Assembly: GCA_001692895.1 (NCBI GenBank)
Contig: KV748294.1
Span: 114,984-178,983, forward strand
Source: Cenococcum geophilum 1.58
Lineage: Eukaryota; Ascomycota; Dothideomycetes; Gloniales; Gloniaceae
Direction: 5' to 3'
DNA length: 64,000 nt
The position numbers were made by a program, and so were the translations under genes. This document shows positions 22,162 to 34,490 of this stretch, one piece after another. Under the pieces are notes generated by a model, which was not told where the DNA came from, did not search any database, and was given only the letters and a program-made list of their open reading frames with translations. Numbering within the stretch: the first letter of the stretch is position 1; each line of letters begins with the position of its first letter.

Positions 22162-24568
22162 AAACCTTCACCGCATATGCAACCTTACCAAAAGGTAGCG
22201 CCACACTCCAAAACTTACGCATACCTATCTTACTATCAAAAACAATCGATTTTCCAACTTTCAAGACCTAATTCCTACTGCCTAGCGAGCTAGAGGTGGA
22301 TTTATTTGTCGTTTTACCCCCTTTTCCCAACAAAATTTTTTTTCTCTAAGGGTGGCCCTAGCTTATAAGCGAGGCACGGACAGGAATACTAAAACTACTA
22401 CTAATACCAATACCAATACCAAAACTATAAAATAGCGGCTAGTCTTTTTACTACCTTTTAGCCTAATCTCCTTAGAAATCTTCTAGTAGGATTAGTAAGG
22501 AGAAAGGGTATAAGGATAGTAAAAACTAGGAAACCCCCCTATAAAATGCCAAAGCCTAATAGGCTAAAGAAAAAACCTCCTTTAGAAATAAGTGATTATT
22601 AGTCTAATATATTTACTTTTTCCCTCCCCTCTTCTTCTTCTAGCCTATTTAGGGCAGGAGAAAAAAGAGGACATCCTTAGTCTTCTCCTAAAAATGAAAA
22701 CTAAAACCAAAACTAAAAACCTATAAAAAAGATAACAAAACTAACGACTTGTAAGGGTACTTTTGGTCCCTTACTTGGCTGCATCGCCTAGGAGCTCTAA
22801 GGGGTAGCCAAGGCCTAGCCGAAGGCTAGGCTTGGCACCTCCTTATAAGCACCTCGGGCTTACAGCCTCCTTCCTCCCCTATTGGTTCGTCTCTGTACTT
22901 AGGCTATTGCCTACTCTTTACCATATCGTCCTCTTCCATCGACTCCCTATGTGACTCATGCTCGGCTTACCTACTCCCTACCGTACACTCTGGCAATACT
23001 GCCTTATATAACTACTACGGATAGTATACCTAGTATACCTTTCCCTTCCCTTTCTCTAAAACAACACCTATAAAAAGCTCTAGAAAGCCTAACTTAGGCC
23101 TATAAAGGGCTAGAAGAAGAAGGAAAAAAAGAAAAAGAATAAGTTAAATAGCTAGAGGACTACACACGGAGTATCCTAGTAGGAGAAACCCCCTTTATAC
23201 AAGGAAAAGAAAAGGCAAAAGATGTCCTAAGAGAACTAGTAGAAGAAGTAAGAGCTCTCCGTAAGGAGGTAGCTCTTACTAAGGAAACTTACGCAGAGAG
23301 GCTAAAGGACCTCCCTTCTTCGTCCTCCCTACCCTCTTTACTATCACCACTACCACCTTCTACCTCTTTACCTTTTAGTAGGAGTTCTACTTCTACTAAA
23401 AGTAAGAAAAAGCAGCTATAAGAAAGGAAGCTAGTCCTAATTACAGACAAAAAGGACTAACCTCTAGATACCTTCTCTATACGGAATAAAGTTAACCAAC
23501 TATTTGTATTAAAACTGTAAGTAGAAAAGCCAGTACTAGCGTCTATAGCTAGAACTAAAGGAAAACAAAATATTCTCCTTATAACTACAGAAGGGTATAA
23601 TGCAGATTTCCTAGTTAAATATAAGGATATCTAGCATAACTACTTTATATTTTAAAGAGAACAAAAACTAGAACCTTGGGTTTAAATTGTAGCCTATAGG
23701 GTTCCTACCCTACCTTTCTTAGGAGAAGGAGGCTCCAGGCTTCTAAAAGAAGAAATTGAGACCTTTAATCCTATAAGGATATAAGGACTACCTAGATAGA
23801 TCTTATCTAGCAAAAAAAGACATAATCTATAGACCAGATTTGGTTCTATAGTTTTTACTATAGAGAACGAAGAAAAAAGACAAGAAATCCTTAAGCAAAA
23901 AGAGATATCAATTGCAGGTACAGCTACTAAGGTAGTAAAATACCTTAAAGTCTCTCCTACTACGCAGTGCACTAGCTGCTAAAAATTTGGCCATATAGGA
24001 GATAGATGCTCTACTAGGGCCTATAGATTTTGTGCGGCTGCACATTTATCTAAAGACCACTGCTACCCTACCTATATAGCAATGGGCAAGCCTTGCAAGC
24101 ACACTACCCCTCTTTACATTAATTGTAAAGAAAAACACTTTACTAATAGTAAAGACTGCGAGACTCTTAAAGCAGCTAAACTAGTACGCGAAGAAGATTC
24201 TATAGAAGAATAAAACAGATAGGATTCTAGAAGGAGGCAACTCCTACTAGGCTCTTAAAAAGATATTAGAGAGCAAAAGAGATAAAAATAAATTGCAAAA
24301 GGATAGGGACAGGTGTTAGGATTTCTTATAGTTTTTCCTACCGTTTTCTCATTCCCTAGTAGTTGCAGTAACTTAGTTTACTAAGGAACTATAAACTCCT
24401 AGTTTAGGGGTTTATAAACTACTAGGATATAACTACTAGTATATATTAAGCTGCGTAGAAAGGATTCATGTATATAGAATTATAGCGCCATAGCCTAGAG
24501 GCTGCATGCGTAGTATTGTATATAGTATAATACAACGGATATAAAAATAAAAAATAAAAAAATAAAAG
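22162..24568 (+). mobile_element. Tad1-like LINE, copy 2: ORF1-only, with target duplication
   Basis: Begins with the same 5' end as copy 1 (AACCTTCACC at about 22163) and ends in an A-rich tail (24541-24568). The 9-bp AAGCTTATA occurs just before it (22153-22161) and just after it (24569-24577): a target duplication. On both sides the host sequence is Gypsy-E integrase. Only a leader, ORF1 and about 330 bases of 3' sequence are present; the endonuclease/reverse transcriptase ORF2 is absent. It is either an internally deleted copy or a non-autonomous derivative. A copia-like TGTTAGGA near 24315 was considered and not called. Confidence 0.85.
22546..24213 (+). pseudogene. LINE ORF1 (gag-like, CCHC zinc knuckle) remnant
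   Basis: Starts at an ATG at 22546 with a basic KPNRLKKKPP stretch matching copy 1. A region of charged, probably coiled sequence follows (about 23090-23330). The C-terminal part has a CCHC knuckle at about 23968-24010, reading C-TS-C, four residues, H, four residues, C (FGHIGDRC), and further cysteine/histidine pairs to about 24170 (CKHTTPLYINCKEKHF). Three successive knuckles are typical of LINE ORF1 proteins in fungi. The stop chosen at 24211 could be a RIP-converted CAA. The 92-codon minus-strand frame at 23694-23972 is a shadow. Confidence 0.75.
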
Positions 24569-24577
24569 AAGCTTATA

Positions 24578-27060
24578 GGTTCCTTCTCTACCTAGGTAGC
24601 CGCTTAATTAGAGGTTGTAGGCTATTTAGATTAGTTACTATTATAGATTTTCCAAGTTAGGGATAAATAGGCGGCCTCTATAATAGAGCCTATTTTCTTT
24701 TACTTTTAAGGCTGCTATATTAATCTAGCCTAATCTTTAGAGGCTAGTAGGTAGCGTATAGGCGCTAGCGGTCTTTAAAATAATAAGTTAATATAGTAAT
24801 AGGTTAATAGAGGTATTATATACTATAGTGATAATCTTATTAATTTTAAGAGGTAACTTTAGTTCTATGATATAAAGCTAAGGTATAGTTGGCTTTATTA
24901 TAGGTAGTATGCCTAGGGCTAAATTTTATACTTTTAGGATCGTCTATTATTAGAACTAATTATAGGGGTTATTTTTAGACTAAGGAAGGTCTTATAAGCG
25001 GCGTATTAGGCTATTAGGTTTAGTACCTTATACTTCTAGTCTATATATAATTTTAAAGTTAAAACTAGAGAGGAACTCGTTCTAATATACTTAGCGTTAG
25101 TTTAGCTACTTTGTAGTTATAAAGTACTTAAGGTTACAATGGTCTATAAGGACTTTAGTTAGCTAATTAGACTTTACTAAGGAGAGTTCTAGTTAGAATT
25201 CTTTAAATGCTTATATAATTATAAGGAGTTCTTTATTATAGATTTTATAGATATACTTTTATAGTATAAGCTTAGACAAATAAAATACGACTAGGTAAAG
25301 GAGACCATTATTACCTATCTAAGAGAGAACGCCTACATTAACGTGGTCTAAGGAGTTAGTTTTAAGATAGAGTTGTTATCCTAGTATAAAGTAAGCTAGG
25401 ATAGGTGCTTTAGTAAAGGTATTTTTAAGGTCTTAGAACACCTTCTTATATTTAGGCGTCTAGGTAAAGCGTAGGTACGTTTTTCTTCCTTTTATATAAA
25501 GGCCCTTTATTTATATTATTGCTGTAAATAGTGCTACTACGCCTAAGAAAGGCTTATACGTCCTTAATGCAGTTAGGGGCTTGCTATTTAGTAATTATAT
25601 ATACCTTCTTAGGGTCTATACAGACACCCTTAGTAGTAATAATTAGTTTAAGGTATTTTACTTCTATAACTAAGAATTTACACTTCTTTAAATTAATATA
25701 AAGTCCTATGTCCCTAAGGCGCTATAGGACCTTTTAAATATGTTTAGTATACTTAGAAGGGTTATTACTATAAATAAGTATATCGTCTAGGTATATAGAG
25801 TAGAAGTAATTAAGGTAGTTCTATAAGGCGTTATTAATATAGCTTTAAAAGGTGCATAGGCCGTTATATACGCTAAAGGGTATAACGGTATATTTAAATT
25901 AGCTAAAGCGTAATATAAATGCGGTTTTCTATTTATTACCTTCCTATATTTAGAGATAGTTAAAGGCGGTAATAATATCAAGCTTAGTATAGATTTTAGC
26001 TTAATTAAGCCGCTTAAGGGTTTTACGTATAAGCGGTACTGGGTATTAGTTTTTAATTATAATAGCGTTAAGTCCTCTATAGTTAACGTAGAATTAAATA
26101 CCTCCTCCTAGCTTTTTAGTGAGAAGGATAGGGGCGGCTGCTAGTAATATGCTAGGACGAATAAATCCTTTATTAAGGTGCTTATTAATATACTTTTTTA
26201 TAACTAAAAGTTCGTCTTTTAATATTAAGTAGGGTCTCTTATAAGGTAGCGTTTTTCCTTATTTAATATTAATGGTATAGTTATTAGGTTAATATAGGGG
26301 GAGTATATCTACGCCCTTTTATAAGTATATATTGGTAAAGTTATAGTACCTCTTAAGGAGGAGCTTACGGAGTTCTTTATTAGTAAGTCCTTTTTTAAGC
26401 TTTATAAACTTCTTAAAGTCTAAAGGTAAAAGTCCGTAGAGTTTTATAGGGGCGTCATCTTCTAAAAGGTTAACTATATCTATTCTATTACTATAGAGGA
26501 CGTAATCCTATTCTTTATTAAGCTTATATAGTTATAATTAGGAAGCTATAGTAACGGTCTAGCCTTTTCTATATACTATGCGGTAGAAGGCTAGGGTACT
26601 TATATAGTAGTAGTTAGTTATAAGTAGGGTAATAAGGGGTTCCTTAGGTTAATATTCTAGGGAGTAAATAGAGGCGGCTAGACTATATCCTAGGCAAGTC
26701 TCTCTATAGTATTTAGAGTTAAAGATTACTTCTTTCTTCTTCTAGTTAATAGCGGGGTTGTATTATTTAAGCTAGTTTATTCTAATAATAATAGGGTAGT
26801 TAGTAAGTGGTATAATATAGGCCTAGAGTTCTTCCTAGTGTCTATTTATATTTAGGTGGAGTTATACTATATAGGTAATCTTCTATATAGTATAACTACT
26901 ATTAGCAAGTTATAGGGCGCGGGCTTTAGTAAGAGGTAAGGTAGGTAGGTTATAAGTATACATAAATTAGATATCTATAAATTTATTAGTAGCTCCGTAA
27001 TTAATTATAAAACGGCTTTTATATTATTTTTTAGTAGTAGTTCCTATTATAGGTAAAACT
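24578..27060 (-). pseudogene. Gypsy-E pol remnant (protease, RT, RNase H, integrase start)
   Basis: Reading right to left: an aspartic protease block (GATNKFIDI) near 26930-27020; a reverse transcriptase at about 25690-26050 with KLDIITAFN, a KYTVIPFSVYNG block and an intact YLDD catalytic box near 25787-25800; RNase H expected at about 24900-25350; then the zinc-binding start of integrase up to the LINE target site. The gene then continues at 21897-22161. RIP stops are frequent although the catalytic aspartates survived. The 64-codon minus-strand open frame at 25787-25981 is in a different frame from the reverse transcriptase. Confidence 0.82.
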
Positions 27061-28509
27061 ATATATTTCCGTCTATTTATCTTTACTAAGTTATCTATTA
27101 AGCAAGCCGATATATAGATCCCTCCGTTATTAGGGCGTCTTTACCTATAACTTAGAGCTAGGACTTAGCATTTTCTGCTTCCGTATTTAACTCTACCGCT
27201 ATTATTATATCTTTACCTTATATAGTAGTAGTATATAGTAATATATTTAGTGTTTAGGGTATTAGGTTAAGTATTAGGCGGCGGCTACTAAACCTAGCTA
27301 TTAGGCAGTTTAGGTTATTATAATAGCAGCCTTTTTAATAGTATTTATAGCAGCGTCCTAGTTTTTAGAGTAGCTCGCGCTCTCCGTTTAGGAGTTTTTA
27401 TAAAAAGGTTAGTATAGAGAGGTTAATATTAACTCTAGTAGTATTTAAGGTAATAGGCGTTAGTAGCTTAATATATATAGGTTTAATAGGTCCAAAGGGC
27501 TTTTATAGGGAGATCTTTAAGTAAGGGTTAGTAGTAGCAATCTAGTTTAGTTGTTATTTAATCTTCCATAGGGCTGCTACCATATTATAAATATTATTAT
27601 AGTTATAGCTAGCGGCTACGTAACTAAGGCGATAAGTAACTTTTTTAAGGAGATCTTTCTAGTCTTTAGTATTATCTTAGGCGAGGGCTTTAGTGTATTC
27701 CCAAAATTTAATATAAAACTTATTAAATAATTTAGTAGGGCTTATCTCTAGGGCATGTAGTTTAGCTCGGTTAGTAGCTAGTAGGTTATAGTTGCGGTAT
27801 ATTAGGTTAAGATTATTAAGGTTTTCTTAATAAAACTACTACTTTTAGGGGCTACTAGTTTCCTATTAGGTAAAGAGTCTATTAAATAGTATACCCTTTA
27901 TTCGCCTAATAATATAGCTAATCTTAGTATCTTCTATAGGAAAAAGGTAGGCGCTTTAAGTTAGTTTTTTGCGGATTTATATCTTCTAGTGGCTATATTC
28001 CTTATAGTTTCCCTAAAAAACTAGGGGATTAGAGTAATATATATTAGACCCTATAGTAGTAGCTTAGGTCCAATTATTATAGCTTTTATTATTACTGCTT
28101 TAGTAGGGGTTCCTATTAGGTAAAGCTGCTTAACGCTAACCCTCTATTAAGTGTTAAGTAGGTAAAGTTGCCAGGGGCGTAGAGACTTAAGTGGCGTTAT
28201 ATACAGTAAAGAGGTATTTAACGTTATTATAAATATACTTATTAAGCTAAGATTATAGGTATTTAATTATACCTTCTTTTTTAGTAACTATAGCAATTAG
28301 TATAATCTTAACCTTCTTTAATTATTAGATGTCGCGTTTAGATACGTAAAGGTTATCTTTAATTTTTTAATATATATTATTAGCGAGCGCCTTATAAGCT
28401 TATAGGTCTTAAATAATATTATAATCTTAGGTAGTACGCATCTTAGCTTATATAAGCTTTAGGTAGTAGTTCTATAGAAGGCGGTAGTATTTATTAGGTT
28501 CTTATACTA
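27060..28509 (-). pseudogene. Gypsy-E gag remnant
   Basis: Minus-strand gag of Gypsy-E. A CCHC-type knuckle near 27315-27352 survives in part (CYKYY-KGCYYNN; the second cysteine and the histidine position are altered). Upstream are charged capsid-like stretches to about 28480. The palindromic MITE at 28510-28948 interrupts the 5' portion. The starting codon cannot be determined. Confidence 0.6.
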
Positions 28510-28948
28510 ACGTAGTTTATAAGCGAGTTGGCAATACAAGCAAGCTAACAATCTCAAAACTTACCAAAAATCGGGAAAATCGCACTTTAATATCTCAACA
28601 ACCACTAGGTAATAATTAATACACATTTAATAGCGGCCTATTAATGCAATAACTAGCTTATATAGGAAGTATTGGAAATCTTATATAAGCGGAAGTAGGT
28701 TAAATAGGAAAGTGAGGGCGGAATTGCCTTTTTCTATTTAACCTACTTCCGCTTATATAAGATTTCCAATACTTCCTATATAAGCTAGTTATTGCATTAA
28801 TAGGCCGCTATTAAATTTGCATTAATTATTACCTAGTGGTTGTTAAGATATTAAAGTGCGATTTTCCCGATTTTTGGTGAGTTTTGAGATTGTCAGCTCG
28901 CTTGTATTGCTAGCTCGCTTGTATTGCCAGCTCGCTTATAAACTACGT
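28510..28948. mobile_element. Palindromic MITE-1 (TA target site, 439 bp)
   Basis: Left arm 28510-28706 and right arm 28735-28948 are almost perfect reverse complements, leaving a 28-base centre. The ends read ACGTAGTTTATAAGCGAG and are flanked by TA (28508-28509, 28949-28950), as for Tc1/mariner-pogo type elements. The right arm is exactly 17 bp longer because the subterminal unit GAGCTGGCAATACAAGC is present in an additional copy. There is no coding capacity. It inserted into the 5' region of Gypsy-E. Confidence 0.9.
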
Positions 28949-28950
28949 TA

Positions 28951-29325
28951 CTATTTTTATAAACGTCTTAGCGTCTTATATTTCGATTTTAATAGGTAGT
29001 AGCCCTTCTATTTACTTATCTATAGTTATATAGTTAATAAAAAAATAAGACATTATTAGTGTCTATCTCCTTAGGGGTTAAGGCTAAGGCTAATAAATTA
29101 AATTCTTCTAGGATTAATTGGCGTTATAGGTTAAGTATAGGTATTAGATTGTTCTTTAGGTTTAATATAGTAGCTAATAAAAAATATTGTCTTACTATTA
29201 TGGGTTCCTTAGAAGTATAAAGTAAGGTAATTTATAGATACGCTGCTTTTAGTAGCGCCTGTAGTATTACAGAGATATAGAATTGGTTATAGGCTAAGCG
29301 TTAGTGGTAAAAAGGCGCAACGTAA
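28951..29325 (-). other. Gypsy-E 5' internal region
   Basis: Sequence between MITE-1 and the 5' LTR. It should hold the leader, primer-binding site and start of gag, but I see no clear motif beyond its position. Confidence 0.5.
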
Positions 29326-29518
29326 TATTATGGGACAGGGGTAGTGGCTACAGAGCGTATGTATTCGAGGAGTCTATAAGACGTTACGCGATCGATTGTA
29401 AGGGTCGAGGGCGTAAGGAGGTGATATACCTACGCGTAGCTGATATAAGCTATACGTAAGGTGTACGCGAGAGCACGGGGCTCTCCTATGGAGGCCCCTA
29501 CGGTGGGGTTCCGTAACA
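29326..29518 (-). repeat. Probable Gypsy-E 5' LTR
   Basis: On the minus strand it begins TGTTACGGAACCCC and ends CCATAATA (RIP form of a TAACA end), making short inverted termini. It lies at the 5' side of Gypsy-E and is GC-richer than its surroundings. The partner LTR would be left of the window, so length (193 bp) and limits are inferred. It is unlike the Gypsy-F LTR at 40502. Confidence 0.55.
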
Positions 29519-29559
29519 AACAATTGGGTTTATAAGGTAGATAACTTCTTTAAAATACT

Positions 29560-30830
29560 AATAATATAAAATAATACTAAAGAGCGTATATACTAGATTA
29601 TTAGTAAGATTAAAGACTAATTACTAAACTAGATTATACTTAATTAGCTTAATAAAGAGTAAATTACTATATAGCTATAGCTATAAACCTTCCTAAAGAA
29701 ATAGACTTAGGATCCGTATATTATATAATATAATAATATAGAGCTATTCTAGAATAGGACACAGCTTAACCGCTATAACTTCTGCTAGTTTATAAACTTT
29801 ATAGAAACTTATACTTAATAAATAAATTTAAAGCCCTTTAAAAATAAGGACGGTAGTACTTATAAGAAGGAGAAGATTAGGTTTATCTAGGCTAGAATTA
29901 AGCTAGTAATTTATAATAAAGTAAAGCGCGTAAGAGCCCTATTACGGATTACTATATATATAGATTTTAAATAAGGGGTTTTAAACACTAAGATATAATA
30001 AGGAACTAGATCTCTTTTAACGTAATCTATAAGCCAGTGGTACCAATAAGCGAGTGGCACCACTTTAAAAACTTACCAAAAACCCCAAAAACCGTTCTTT
30101 TAATATCTTAACAACGGCTTAATAATAAATTTTAAAAAAATTAAAACTAGACTCTTCTACCTATTTTAAGACCTCTATTAAAGTTTTAGAGTAATTTAAT
30201 AAGTAATTCTTAAGATATAATATTTAGGCTTAAATTTAAAAGCTAAATCTTAATATACTAATAATGGCTAAACTAATTACTTTAAAACTTTAATAGAGGT
30301 CTTAAAATAGGTAAAAGAGTCTAATTTTGAATTTTTATAAATTATTATTAAGCCGTTATTAAGATATTAAAGAACGATTTTTGGGTTTTTTAGTAAGTTT
30401 TTAAGTAGTACTACTCGCTTGTTGGTACCACTGGCTTATAGATTACGTTAGTAGAAAGCTAAGGGATTACTAAAAGCGTAAGCACTTTAATAGTAATATA
30501 GGGCAGATTTAACCTTTAAAGAAGCTGTTCTTAAAGAGAACTTTAAAAGGATTAAAGTTAGGGGCCTTAAGTAATAGGAAAGACTTCTAGGGCTAACCTA
30601 ATACCTATTTAGCACCTTTATAGAAATACTCTAAAAAGTTAAGAGAAAACTCTAGAGGTAAATTCTATTAGAAAAATAAGTAGGGTAATAACCGTACTAA
30701 TAATCTAAAAAAAGAAAAGCCTTAGTTATAGACCTTTTCTAGCTATAACTAAGGCAAGATATAGAAGGAGAGACTCTCTATATTACTATTAAGCTAGAAG
30801 CAGTGCTTTTTATAAGCGAGATATATTAGT
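29560..30830 (+). pseudogene. Gypsy-F gag remnant (split by MITE-2)
   Basis: Plus frames read as lysine- and isoleucine-rich sequence with blocks such as RTQLNRYNFC-FINFIETY near 29755 and RVRALLRITIYIDF near 29930, compatible with a Gypsy capsid. MITE-2 (30020-30448) interrupts it, and similar capsid-like sequence continues to about 30700. Identification rests on the position before the protease. Confidence 0.55.
30020..30448. mobile_element. Palindromic MITE-2 (TA target site, 429 bp)
   Basis: Ends read ACGTAATCTATAAGCCAG on both sides in inverted orientation, flanked by TA (30018-30019, 30449-30450). The arms pair over roughly 190 bases with RIP mismatches and a short unpaired centre. Like MITE-1 it has about 17-bp subterminal units (GCCAGTGGTACCAATAA, GCGAGTGGCACCACTT) and shares the inner block TTACCAAAAA ... 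TTTAATATCT-AACAAC with MITE-1, so the two are sister families. It inserted into Gypsy-F gag. Confidence 0.88.
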
Positions 30831-30835
30831 TCTAA

Positions 30836-33800
30836 GCACTATATAATAGCGGCGCTAAAATTAATCTTATATAATATAATTTAGTAAAGAGTATAAATTT
30901 ATCCTATTACTAAAGTGGCGGAAACCTATTATAGGCTTTCTAGATAAGTATTAAATTAAACTATATAGTACTTATAAGCTTATAGTATTAGTAGCTGATA
31001 TATATAACCATACTAAGGTAGTTAACTTTATAGGTTATAATCTTATCCTTAGATACCCTTAACTTATAAAAGTAGATTTTAAAATATTCTTTAAAACAGG
31101 AGCTTTTAAATAGTAGAATAATAAATATTTAAAAGGGCGTATATTACTAATAAGCCTAAAGGATATTCTAGAGAATATAGCCCTAGGTAAAATACTATAC
31201 GCTCTATACCTAAAGGAGTATTAAATCTAACCCCTATTTAATAGTAATATGGGTATAGAGCCTAGTATAGGTAATAACCCCTTTATAATAGAGACCCTAT
31301 AAGAAACTACTAAATAGGTCGCGGAGATATTACAAAAAGGCGGCGATCTTAAAGATCTTATAAGATACTTTAACCGTTATAGGTTACTCTAGCTTACGCA
31401 ATACGCGGAGAGTATACTACGGCACCTTAAATACTATGTTAAGGATTTCCCTACTCTTTATTAGCTACTGTATAAAACAGTTTAATATATAGTAACAGCT
31501 ATATATAAGTAACTACTATAGCGCGTAACGCTGCCCGCAAGTATTTAAAGGGAGCTTTAAGACCTACCTAATAATAATATAGAGAATAAATGCAACCCTA
31601 ATCTATTAAATATCCCATTAGGCCTAAGAGACTTACTAAGGGTATTTTTAGGTAGGTAGGCTAAATTCCTTATATAGAACTTAAAATACGATTATATAAT
31701 TAATCTAAAAAAAGGTATATAGCCGCTAAACCTTTTTATCTATAATCTCTCTTATAAAGAGCTTAAGATCCTATAGAAGTACCTTAATAGTTTACTAGAA
31801 AAGGGGTAGATCTAGCCTAGTAAGTCGCTAGTAGGCGTACTTATTCTCTTTATTTTAAAACTAAATAAAACTATAAGGTTATACATAGACTATTACAGTC
31901 TTAATAAGATTATAATTAAGAACTATTACCTATTACTACTAGTTAGTAAAATACTAGATTAACTATCTAGGGCAAAGATCTTTATAAAGTTAAATCTATA
32001 AGATGCCTATTATAGGCTCCGTATTAAAAATGGGGATAAGTAAAAGACTGCTTTTAAGACCTAATATAGCTACTTTAAGTATTTAGTAATGCCTTTTAGG
32101 CTACCTAATACGCCTATAATATTCCAATTATATATTTATAGAGCCTTAAGGAGACTAGTTAACCGTATATACGTTATCTATTTAAATAATATCTTAATCT
32201 ACTTAAAAGACGAGAATTAATATAAGTAAAACGTCCGTAAAGTGCTGGAACGTTTAGATAATTAGGGCCTCTACGCTAAGGCGTTAAAGTATATCTTTAA
32301 TACTAAGTAGGTTAAGTTTCTAGGTTATATTATAACGCCTATAGGTATAGTTATAGACCTAATACAGGTATAGATAATCTAGGAGTAGCTAGAGCTAGAG
32401 AGCTACTAGTATATTTAAGTATTTTTAGGCTTTACTAATTTCTATAGGCGCTTTATCTATAACTACTTAGACATCGCCTAATACCTATTTAATTATATTA
32501 TAGAAGCTTTTTAAGACCTAATCTAAGGAGTAAAAAGCTTAAAGGTAGTATGGAAGAAAACTAAAAAGGAACTAACTAAATATTATAAACTATAGTTATA
32601 GCCTAAAAAGGTTTAGGAGGCCTTTTAAAAACTATATATAAAGTTTATAGAAGCTTTATTACTACGGCATTTTAACCTAAATTAGCTATTAATAATAATT
32701 ATTAATATATTAAATTTTGCCCTTATTAGTATCCTACTATAACCTAATAGGAATCTAAATGCTAGCTAGCTCTACTAGAGACTAGTAGTATTCTATAATA
32801 GAAAATTCTAGGGACCTAAAGTTAGGTATTATACCCACAATAAGGAACTACTAGCTATAGTTAACTACTTTAAATAGTAGTAATATTACCTTAAGTACGC
32901 GAGCTATACCACTTATATACTCTTAGATTATTATAATCTACGCTACTTTATAACTATAAAGGAGCTTATACCTTAATAAGCTAAATAGGCAGAGGAGCTT
33001 ATATAATTTAATTTTAAGATTAAATATAAGCTAGGGGAAAATAACCCTATTAATAGACTATTATAATAGCTAGATTATACTAAAGGCTTTAAAATAGGAG
33101 AAAGAAAATAGATAATAGATATTTTACTCCCTATATTATAGAATAAGCTCTAAGTATAGGATATTTAAGCACCTATAGCTCTATATATTAAGTCTTAGGC
33201 GGTATAAACTTTATTAGCTTTTACTAATATTCTAGCTAGTACCTAGTTTGTAGCTAATAAGGGTCTAAATATACCTAGATAGGATATCCCTAATATATTC
33301 TTAGAACCTAGTAATATACTACCTCTAATTACTAAGCTATCCCCTTAAACTAATAGCAAAGCTATAGAGTAATTAAAACTTAGAGCCCTATAATAACTAA
33401 AGGACTTTAACTTTATAGCGGCCTTCCTAATATATATACACTAAGAAGTTATAACATTTATAGTACTATCTAGTCTTATACTTAGAGTAGTATAGGATAA
33501 AATAGCTTTTACTTAGAAACTATCTTAAAGGTTAATAGATTTTATCTATAAGGTATAATAGAAGGACGCTTTTTATACTATCTTTAATATAGAAGTAGAC
33601 TAGAAATATAACGGAAAGAAAGCTGCTAGGTGCTATTATTAGGAACTAGACCTAATAGGCCTACTATATAAAGATAGTAAGGTTTAGGTACTATAAAAAG
33701 CAAATTTACGACAGAAGATTCTTATAAAGAATTATAATAATTCTCTGGATAGCTACTATAGTTAAGCTAAAATAGTAGAATTACTTTAGTGTAAATACTA

Positions 33801-34430
33801 CTGGCTAAAGCTTAATTAGGAAGTAAAGGAGTATATTAGCTACTATAAGAAGTGTTAAGTATATAAAATCTAAAGGTATAAGCTATGGGGTTTACTTAAA
33901 TCTATTCCCCCCGCTAGTAAGCTATAGCAATATTATACTATAGACTTTATTACGGATCTCCCGCCCTTAAAAAATAGGTAAGAATAAATATATAATTCGG
34001 TCCTTATACTTATTAATAGGTTTTTAAAGTAACATCTAATACCTTTTTACTAATAAGATAATTAATATATAAGCGCTCGCCAACCTAGTTAAGGAGTAAT
34101 ATTTTCTTAAAGTAAATTAGCTACACTCTATTATTACTAATAGGGGAAGCGTCCTTATAAGCCGGTAAGCTAAGGTCCTATATACTAAATCCTATACTAA
34201 AAGGTTCTATAGAACTATACTAGGAATACCAAATTGCTTATAATACTTATAATTAATTATAAACTGGCGTAAAGGCTTAGATATAGAGTTATATAAAAAT
34301 CCTTAGGTTAGCCTAAATAGTTACTAGTATATTTCTAACAGGCTTCTAATAGGTCTCCTAGTAATCCTCACGTCTTTTCTCTAATTATATTTTTTCCTTA
34401 TTAAGGTTTTTAGGAGTTTAAAGTAAGGGT
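30836..34430 (+). pseudogene. Gypsy-F pol remnant
   Basis: Plus-strand domains in order. The aspartic protease is at about 30836-30870 (ALYNSGAKINLI, where D has become N). The reverse transcriptase is at about 31840-32280, with IRLYIDYYSLNKI, a KLNL-DAYYRLRIKNGDK block, YLVMPFRLPNTPIIFQ and the catalytic box IYLNNILIY near 32177, originally YLDD. A connection block follows (FLGFTNFYRRFIYNYL near 32430), then RNase H at about 32700-33050 (FYNRKF, THNKELLAIV). Integrase is at about 33780-34200, with a zinc-binding block and YYTIDFITDLPPLKN carrying the first catalytic aspartate. RIP stops throughout. Confidence 0.87.
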
Positions 34431-34490
34431 TAAATAGATAGATAATATATAGTAAGATACTAATCTCTTTCTAAACCCCTTCTAGGACAA

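Larger units (their letters stand above)
29519..34490 (+). mobile_element. Gypsy-F internal region (5' truncated in window)
   Basis: Plus-strand Ty3/Gypsy element starting in its gag region against the Gypsy-E LTR and continuing to 34490, where Gypsy-D is inserted; it resumes at 40452 with its polypurine tract and 3' LTR. The 5' LTR is not in the window, consistent with Gypsy-E having inserted into Gypsy-F. MITE-2 lies inside it. Confidence 0.75.

Noticed and set aside
24315-24534. Solo Copia LTR (TGTTAGGA start, ATACAAC end)
   Set aside because: Flanking 5-mers do not match and the segment lies inside the LINE copy bounded by its own target duplication and A-rich tail.
29326-29518. LTR as 5' LTR of Gypsy-F
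   Set aside because: It does not resemble the Gypsy-F 3' LTR at 40502 (TGTAAGGGG). Position and termini fit Gypsy-E better, although the partner is not visible.
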